This document shows positions 58,950 to 64,000 of a stretch of DNA of 64,000 nt, in pieces. How positions within the stretch are numbered: the first letter of the stretch is position 1; the number at the start of each line of letters is the position of its first letter. The DNA lies in NCBI GenBank assembly GCA_041592335.1, contig JBFHQE010000009.1, forward strand, positions 52,254 through 116,253, in the 5' to 3' direction. The notes beneath the pieces are model-generated. The model was not told where the DNA came from and searched no databases. It was given only the letters and a program-made list of their open reading frames with translations. The position numbers were made by a program, and so were the translations under genes. The stretch is from JBFHQE01 sp041592335 (GTDB lineage Bacteria; Pseudomonadota; Gammaproteobacteria; Thiohalobacterales; Thiohalobacteraceae).

Positions 58950-60731
58950 ATGTTTCGAATTCGCCAGGTCTCGGACGACAAATCCCCCCATAACAAGCAC
59001 GCCATTCAGCAGGTTCTGGATATATTACGCATCCAGTTTCCAAACGCTCGCCCGATCGAGTTCGAGAAACTGCCAAACCAGCTGATTGACCCGGTTAAAT
59101 ACAAATATCGTTCTGTTTTACTCGTCGCCGAGGATGGCATGGCCAATGTCAAAGGCTTTGCAATGTTCCTTCATCTGCCGGACATCGAAATCGTCTACCT
59201 CGAACTGGTTTCCGCCGCGCCCGGGACAACCGGAGGCGGCGTAGGCAGCGCGCTATACGAACGCGTACGCGAAGAGGCGCTTGCCCTGAATGTATATGGC
59301 ATATTCTTCGAGTGCAGCGTTGACGATGCCGAGCTTATAAAAGATCCCGAGCTGATCAAACAGAACAGGGCTAGATTAAAATTTTATGAGCGCTACGGTG
59401 CGCGCCCCATCGTCAACAACGAGTACCATACACCGGTGAAACCGGGCGACACAGACCTGTATTACCTGGTATACGATGATCTAAATCAGGGCGTCATTGT
59501 TGATCGAAGCACCATACGAAAGTCCGTTCGCGCCATTCTTGAACGCAAATACAGCGACATCATCAGCAAAAAACAGATCAGTGAAGTTGTCAGATCCTTC
59601 ACAGACGATCCTGTCGTTCTGCGCGAACCACGCTATCTTAAGAAAACCGCCCGACTTTCAAAACCACCCCCCGTTCGAGGCATTGCACTCGTTGTGAATG
59701 AGGGACATGACATTCACCATGTCAAGGATCATGGTTATGTTGAGGCTCCCGTACGCCTGTCCGTGATACTGCATCACCTGAATAAATCACATCTGTTCGA
59801 GAAGATTCGTCCGCGCCGCACCGCCGAGAAACATATCAAGGCAGTTCATGATGTGAATTATGTGAACTACCTGCACAAAGCCTGCTCCCATGTGCCACTG
59901 GGTAAATCCATTTATCCCATCATCTTTCCAGTACGAAACATAGCGCGCCCACCGCATGATCTTGAGCTGCAGGTTGGCTATTACTGCATGGATACCTTTA
60001 CGCCACTGAATCACAATGCCTACCTTGCAGCACGCGGCGCGGTGGACTGTGCAATGGCGGGCGCAGAGGCCCTGCTGAACGGTTTTCATATTGCGTATGC
60101 ACTGGTAAGACCACCCGGCCACCATGCCGAGCGCAGAGCTTTTGGCGGGTTCTGTTATTTCAATTCAGCCGCTGTCGCCGCGAATTATCTGAGCAGCTTT
60201 GGACGTATCGCCATACTTGATGTCGACTTTCATCACGGCAACGGCACCCAGGATATTTTTTACTCGCGCAACGACGTGCTCACCATTTCGATTCACGGCG
60301 ACCCGCATTTTGCCTACCCGCATTTCGCGGGCTTCACCGACGAAACGGGTGAAGGCGAGGGAAAAGGTTTCAACATCAACTATCCATTACCGGAAAAAAC
60401 CAGCGTGGAGCGTTATCAGCGCACCTTGCAAAAGGCGCTGAAGCAAATACGGCAGTTTAATCCGACATATTTTGTTCTTTGCCTTGGGCTTGATACCGCC
60501 AAGGCCGACCCCACCGGCACCTGGCAGTTTGCTGCCAACGATTTTTTCAAGAATGGCGCCATGATTGGTGAATTACGACTGCCGACGCTAGTGGTACAGG
60601 AAGGCGGTTATCGCACACGAACACTGGGCACCAACGCGAGACATTTTTTTGATGGCTTATGGTCAACGCATAGCCAGCCCACGAAACAGGCTAAAACAAA
60701 ACCACGCAAAACCAGTAAAAAGAAACGTTGA
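58950..60731 (+). CDS. GNAT acetyltransferase fused to a class II histone-deacetylase-like amidohydrolase
   Basis: 593 residues. Residues 1-about 190 form a GNAT domain with the acetyl-CoA loop GTTGGGVGSALY (92-103) and beta strands around VYLELVSAAPG. A linker to about 240 is followed by an HDAC/acetylpolyamine amidohydrolase domain: His391/His392 (RPPGHHAE), zinc ligands Asp426, His428 and Asp515 (GLDTAKADP), and the catalytic Tyr554 (EGGY). The tail is basic (KKKR). Both halves look complete, so one protein could add and remove acetyl groups. Substrate is unknown; a polyamine or protein lysine are candidates. No related gene is adjacent. Confidence 0.85.
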   Translation: MFRIRQVSDDKSPHNKHAIQQVLDILRIQFPNARPIEFEKLPNQLIDPVKYKYRSVLLVAEDGMANVKGFAMFLHLPDIEIVYLELVSAAPGTTGGGVGSALYERVREEALALNVYGIFFECSVDDAELIKDPELIKQNRARLKFYERYGARPIVNNEYHTPVKPGDTDLYYLVYDDLNQGVIVDRSTIRKSVRAILERKYSDIISKKQISEVVRSFTDDPVVLREPRYLKKTARLSKPPPVRGIALVVNEGHDIHHVKDHGYVEAPVRLSVILHHLNKSHLFEKIRPRRTAEKHIKAVHDVNYVNYLHKACSHVPLGKSIYPIIFPVRNIARPPHDLELQVGYYCMDTFTPLNHNAYLAARGAVDCAMAGAEALLNGFHIAYALVRPPGHHAERRAFGGFCYFNSAAVAANYLSSFGRIAILDVDFHHGNGTQDIFYSRNDVLTISIHGDPHFAYPHFAGFTDETGEGEGKGFNINYPLPEKTSVERYQRTLQKALKQIRQFNPTYFVLCLGLDTAKADPTGTWQFAANDFFKNGAMIGELRLPTLVVQEGGYRTRTLGTNARHFFDGLWSTHSQPTKQAKTKPRKTSKKKR

Positions 60732-60818
60732 GTATTGAACAGGCTATCAGATTGGACGATCTCAAGAACGCACGGATGCTATGAAGCTGTTAACACCCTG
60801 AAGCAGTCACTAACACCT

Positions 60819-61224
60819 CGTCATTGCGAGGAGCGAAGCGACGTGGCAATCTTTTTCAGAAGCAGACCTCATCGGAAAGATCTCGCCATAGTGGATTAGC
60901 ATTTTCTATCAGAGAAACCTTGGTTTTTCTAGGTCCGGCCTTAAGTTGCTTCTCCCTTTCTATAGCCAAATCGATGCTTTGAAAAAGCTCAAAATACACT
61001 AATTGGGTGACATTGTATTTGGCTGTAAAGCCTTTAACGACTTTGTTTTTATGCTCCCAGACTCGCTTCTGTAAATTACTGGTCACACCAATATACAAAA
61101 CACCTTCTGGTCTATTGCATAGCAAATAAACTGCTGCTTGTTTTTTCATTCCGTCATCCTTGACGTAGAAAATTCAGCTATTACTTTAGGAGATTGCCAC
61201 GTCGCTTCGCTCCTCGCAATGACG
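60819..61224. mobile_element. GIY-YIG gene bounded by 34-bp perfect inverted repeats
   Basis: The 34-base arms CGTCATTGCGAG...GGCAATCT occupy 60819-60852 and, inverted, 61191-61224, with no mismatch. The GIY-YIG gene fills the space, ending three bases from the left arm. The unit is 406 bases. A related miniature copy lies at 49204-49286. Taken together this looks like a mobile unit using the repeats as ends. No target duplication was established. Confidence 0.65.
60856..61149 (-). CDS. GIY-YIG nuclease superfamily protein
   Basis: 97 residues. The signature reads VYLLCNRPEGVLYIGVTSNL, that is an YLL element and YIG, followed by the Arg and the Glu (LAIEREKQLK) typical of UvrC-type GIY-YIG domains. 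Small solo proteins of this type are widespread, of unknown role, and often sit with repeats. Its stop lies only four bases from the left inverted repeat, so the gene and repeats were probably acquired together. DNA cleavage is inferred from the family. Confidence 0.85.
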   Translation of the reverse strand: MKKQAAVYLLCNRPEGVLYIGVTSNLQKRVWEHKNKVVKGFTAKYNVTQLVYFELFQSIDLAIEREKQLKAGPRKTKVSLIENANPLWRDLSDEVCF

Positions 61225-61262
61225 CGTTACCACCAACTTCCGCTAATGGCTACTTGCAGCCC

Positions 61263-62147
61263 TCAATACTCCACACTGACCTGATAACCCTTCTCCTGCA
61301 ACAGCCTGAGAATTCCGCTATCACCCGGCAAGTGCAACGCACCGACAGCAATAAAGGCACCGCCTTCATCCAGCTGCGGCATCATCCGCTCAACCATTTT
61401 GACATTACGGTCAACAATAAAGCGCTGATTAAACCGCTGCACCAGCTCCGGGTCATCACTCGCCATCATGTCATTGCTGTACTGCTCAAGCTTATCCAGG
61501 TCACCCGACAGATAAATCTCGCGCATGGTCGCGAAATAATTTTCCATCTCGCCCAGGTTATCCAGCGTATCTTCCAGCATCGCCACCTGATCCGCCAAAG
61601 GTATAGTATCGAACACGGCAATCTGTTCTTGCGCCGTTTCAAGACCGACGAGCTGCTTGCCCTGCGCCAGGGCTTCGTAATACAGCTGCAGATCCAGAAA
61701 CAACCCCGTCTTGGATTTCGGCATCATCAACACCGACATCACAAACCAGGGCTTCATATTTCTAAGCGCATGTTCCGGCAAGCCATAGCCACTCATGGCC
61801 TCGACGGTGCGCGTATACAGCGACTTGCCCAGCAACTCGGGCAGCAATGGACCCCTGGTGATAATCTGCGCCTCGGCAACCTGGGTGATGGTTTGCCTGT
61901 CCATCACCATCTCCAGCACCAGCGTTTGCGCGCTATCGAAATGCGTACGCATAATCAACGGCAGGGTCACCACATCCGCATGCTCTGAATGCATGGTGCC
62001 CATCAGATAGGAGGCCTGTTCACCCTTGGTGATACGCCACAGACGTCCCTGTTCGATATCGGGCGCCGTTGCCAGCTCCGCCGCTACCGGCACCACGATC
62101 AGCAGCCAGGCCAGCAGCGCCCAGCTCATCTTGATTATTGTTCGCAT
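61263..62147 (-). CDS. TraB/GumN family protein
   Basis: 294 residues. Signal peptide 1-23, then a conserved GTMHSEHADV, GLETAQEQ and VGALHLPGDSG, which are the landmarks of the TraB/GumN family; these His/Glu motifs resemble metalloprotease sites, though the biological substrate is not known for most members. The ATG at 62147 has AGGAGG upstream. It is divergent from rnt. Export to the periplasm is likely. Confidence 0.85.
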   Translation of the reverse strand: MRTIIKMSWALLAWLLIVVPVAAELATAPDIEQGRLWRITKGEQASYLMGTMHSEHADVVTLPLIMRTHFDSAQTLVLEMVMDRQTITQVAEAQIITRGPLLPELLGKSLYTRTVEAMSGYGLPEHALRNMKPWFVMSVLMMPKSKTGLFLDLQLYYEALAQGKQLVGLETAQEQIAVFDTIPLADQVAMLEDTLDNLGEMENYFATMREIYLSGDLDKLEQYSNDMMASDDPELVQRFNQRFIVDRNVKMVERMMPQLDEGGAFIAVGALHLPGDSGILRLLQEKGYQVSVEY

Positions 62148-62230
62148 AACCTCTCCTCCTTGGTTACAGCCACCATACACCGACGCCAAGTCGGGCTGCA
62201 ATGCGCCCCTGCTTCCGGTATGCTGGCGCC

Positions 62231-62887
62231 ATGAATGAAACCCCTACAATCCCCAGTATGGCCAACCGCTTCCGCGGTTTTCTGCCCGTTGTCGTGGACG
62301 TGGAAACGGCCGGGTTCAATCCCAAGCGCGACGCCCTGCTCGAAATCGCCGCCGTGACATTACAAATGGATGACAGCGGCATACTGTCGCGCCTGGAAAC
62401 CCATGCCGCGCACGTCGAACCTTTCGAAGGCGCCAACCTGGATCAGAAATCCATCGAGTTTCTGGGTATCGATCCGTTTCACCCCTTCCGTTTCGCCAAA
62501 AGTGAAAAGGATGCACTGGATGAGGTATTCAAACCCATTCGTCACCTGATCAAAAAGAGCCAGTGCACCCGCGCCATCCTGGTCGGCCACAACCCGGGTT
62601 TCGACCTGGCGTTTCTCAAGGCGGCGGTCATGCGCACCGGCATCAAGCGCAACCCCTTTCACCAGTTCAGCACCTTCGATACCGCGACACTTGGTGGGCT
62701 GGCCTATGGCCAGACAGTACTGGCGCGCGCGGTACGCGCGGCGGGCTTCGACTGGAATGATCAGGAGGCGCATTCGGCCGTGTACGACGCGGAACGCACC
62801 GCCGATCTTTTCTGCACCATCGTTAACCAGTGGCAGGACGCAACCCAGGGCGCGTTTCTGCAATGCGAGGGGGAAACCGATGAATAA
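62231..62887 (+). CDS. rnt: Ribonuclease T
   Basis: 218 residues, near E. coli length. DEDD exonuclease trimming tRNA and other RNA 3' ends. DEDD residues: Asp23 and Glu25 in VVDVETAGFNP, the Asp of HNPGFDLAFL, and the C-terminal His and Asp of EAHSAVYDAERTADLF. The start at 62231 is the first ATG with the family N-terminus; the ribosome site is weak. It overlaps the next gene by eight bases. Confidence 0.93.
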   Translation: MNETPTIPSMANRFRGFLPVVVDVETAGFNPKRDALLEIAAVTLQMDDSGILSRLETHAAHVEPFEGANLDQKSIEFLGIDPFHPFRFAKSEKDALDEVFKPIRHLIKKSQCTRAILVGHNPGFDLAFLKAAVMRTGIKRNPFHQFSTFDTATLGGLAYGQTVLARAVRAAGFDWNDQEAHSAVYDAERTADLFCTIVNQWQDATQGAFLQCEGETDE

Positions 62888-63434
62888 TCCTTACGATAAG
62901 GAACAACAAATCCTGACCATGCACGTCGGCCTGATTCATCGCGTGGTGAAAGCCTGCACCAGCAGCGAACCCGTGCCCGATCTGGAAAAGATTCTCAAAC
63001 AGGCGGAAGAAAACGAATGGGTGCAATTAGTGGGTGCGATCCGCAAGATCATGAAAGGCGAACGCCAGCCCAACGCCTTTCGTAACCTGGATGAAGAAGA
63101 CAGCATTATCATCCGCTCCATCCTGATGGGAATTCAGGATCCCAGCACACTGCCGGACCTCAACGCCGAGATCGATGCCAGCATGGCCGCGCCCGGCATT
63201 GCCTCCATCGTGCATGCGGCACGCACCGGCAATACCGACGCCCTGCAGCTCATCGCCAACATGGCGCAGCAAATGATGCAGGCTGGTGGCGACATGGCGC
63301 GCGTTGCCGCGCTCATTCGTCCGCTGGTGCTGGGTGAACGCGATCCAAACAAGCTGTGCGAGAAGTTAAACGAAAAGACGGAAAAACTGGTGCTGGATAT
63401 TCTGGCCGAGCTGAAACGGCTCGAGACACACTAA
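62880..63434 (+). CDS. Hypothetical protein coupled to rnt
   Basis: 184 residues, soluble and helical. I do not recognise its family with certainty. It contains acidic helices, a QLIANMAQQMMQAGGDMARV amphipathic stretch and a C-terminal RLETH tail. GAGGGGG is six bases before its ATG, which overlaps the rnt stop (ATGAATAA), so the two are translated together. It is a candidate accessory factor for rnt, an inference from position only. The gene is followed by a strong terminator. Confidence 0.75.
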   Translation: MNNPYDKEQQILTMHVGLIHRVVKACTSSEPVPDLEKILKQAEENEWVQLVGAIRKIMKGERQPNAFRNLDEEDSIIIRSILMGIQDPSTLPDLNAEIDASMAAPGIASIVHAARTGNTDALQLIANMAQQMMQAGGDMARVAALIRPLVLGERDPNKLCEKLNEKTEKLVLDILAELKRLETH

Positions 63435-63441
63435 AACAAAA

Positions 63442-63463
63442 AGCCCCGCTATGCGGGGCTTTT
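63442..63463. terminator. Bidirectional rho-independent terminator
   Basis: AGCCCCGC-TAT-GCGGGGCT: a symmetrical eight-bp GC-rich stem with a three-base loop and a four-A/four-T flank on each side. It sits between the rnt-linked gene (plus strand) and grxD (minus strand), so it can end both transcripts. Confidence 0.85.
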
Positions 63464-63474
63464 AAATACGTAAT

Positions 63475-63816
63475 TTAGTTTGGCGAATCGGCCTCGCGCT
63501 TGTTGTCCATGGCTTCCTTCACCATGTTCTGCAACTCACCCTTCTGGAACAGTTCAACGGTAATATCGCAACCGCCGATCAGTTCGCCGTTGATATAAAT
63601 CTGCGGGAAAGTCGGCCAGTTCTGGAAACGCGGCAGGTTCTGGAAAATCTCCGGATCGGCCAGCACGTTCACATAGGCAAACTCTTCGCCACAACCCTGC
63701 AGGGCCTGCGCGGCGCGGCTGGAATACCCACATTGCGGCATCTGCGGTGTACCTTTCATGAAAATGACGATGGGGTGGCTGTCCACCGCCTGTTGAATTC
63801 GATCCATTACATCCAT
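63475..63816 (-). CDS. grxD: Monothiol glutaredoxin (Grx4 family)
   Basis: 113 residues. Active site CGYS with Cys29, and the WPTFPQIYINGELIGGCD region binds glutathione and Fe-S, so it is of the CGFS-type Fe-S-carrier class with a Tyr in place of Phe. The start at 63816 (MDVMDRIQQ) has GGGAG seven bases upstream; a TTG eight codons earlier lies before that site. It converges with the rnt operon across a terminator. Confidence 0.93.
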   Translation of the reverse strand: MDVMDRIQQAVDSHPIVIFMKGTPQMPQCGYSSRAAQALQGCGEEFAYVNVLADPEIFQNLPRFQNWPTFPQIYINGELIGGCDITVELFQKGELQNMVKEAMDNKREADSPN

Positions 63817-63951
63817 CTTGAAACTCCCGGATTCGGTCAATTGGCCCGGCCAGAGACCGGGAAAGTGATTATGGAGTCTAGCCAGTAAAGTGCAAGGCTA
63901 AAACGTAAAATCTTTGGGGTTGGCGCTGCCACGGAATTGATTAATGCCTTC

Positions 63952-64000
63952 TGTAGGAGCGGCCTTGGCCGCGAACTGGCTACATTTGAAACCATTCGCG
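63952..64000. repeat. TGTAGGAGCGGCC REP-like element, interrupted, at the window end
   Basis: The first arm TGTAGGAGCGGCC and its inner stem to GCGAACTGG repeat the elements at 15181 and 45959. The second arm seems to begin again (ATTCGCG) only at the window edge, after about 15 extra bases not present in the other copies. The copy may therefore be diverged or carry a small insertion; its end lies outside the window. Confidence 0.6.

Noticed and set aside
1..64000. tRNA, rRNA, integron, prophage or transposase genes
   Set aside because: I looked for CCA-adjacent cloverleaf patterns, integrase or transposase motifs and found none beyond the GIY-YIG unit and short repeats.

Overview
The window is about 64 kb of a single gammaproteobacterial chromosome with dense coding and few gaps. 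The rnfABCDGE-nth order, the mrp/metG divergence, PyrC type II, RNase T and Grx4-type GrxD all point to Gammaproteobacteria. The respiratory, oxygen-sensing and REP-like repeat content would suit an environmental lineage such as the Chromatiales and relatives, but that placement is inference. I saw no tRNA, rRNA, CRISPR array or prophage.

Layout. 1-3.0 kb: a minus-strand redox module (an FAD/[2Fe-2S]/cytochrome b fusion and a truncated multiheme cytochrome c) behind a NasT-type ANTAR regulator and a leader terminator. 3.3-9.1 kb: glgC, an OprP-type porin, and a periplasmic binding protein paired with a hybrid histidine kinase. 9.1-13 kb: small hypothetical genes, a CDF transporter, dcd and mrp. 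13.1-21.7 kb: metG, the Rnf complex, nth and a DUF1841 gene. 21.9-26.2 kb: a bufferin-type RiPP locus, with a secreted nine-fold EGKCG peptide, its MNIO (DUF692) enzyme, the DUF2063 partner, an FMN/Fe-S glutamate-synthase-like membrane protein and a DoxX protein. 26.2-38.4 kb: one minus-strand chemosensory operon (MCP, cheY, STAS, cheA, globin-MCP, cheW, NIT-MCP, degenerate MCP-tip protein, diiron ODP-like protein, cheR, cheD, cheB), probably driven by a sigma-28 promoter. 38.6-43.5 kb: a PAS-GGDEF-EAL protein and a HisKA_2 kinase with an ANTAR response regulator. 43.6-51.3 kb: gloA, mscL, argG and a pyruvate dehydrogenase operon whose E2 and E3 are one polypeptide. 51.4-64 kb: a leucyl aminopeptidase, a second kinase/receiver/GGDEF-EAL set, pyrC, a MinD-like ATPase, an acetyltransferase-deacetylase fusion, a GIY-YIG gene between perfect inverted repeats, a TraB/GumN protein, rnt and grxD.

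The strongest candidate for an unusual system is the 21.9-26.2 kb locus. MNIO enzymes modify cysteines in EGKCG-type precursors, and related loci protect cells from copper. The glutamate-synthase-like gene between the core genes and doxX is an unexpected possible member. Other points of interest are the membrane-anchored NasC/NirB-like flavoprotein with its ANTAR-type attenuator, the E2-E3 fusion, the GNAT-HDAC fusion, the oxygen-oriented chemotaxis operon, and two GGDEF-EAL proteins with opposite degenerate halves.

Several repeat families recur: a TGTAGGAGCGGCC element (three copies, one cut by the window end), a CTGGATTCCGGC hairpin element (three units), and a CGTCATTGCGAG inverted repeat seen once with a GIY-YIG gene and once as an 83-bp miniature inside the pdh operon. 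All functional statements come from reading motifs and gene order; no database search was run.
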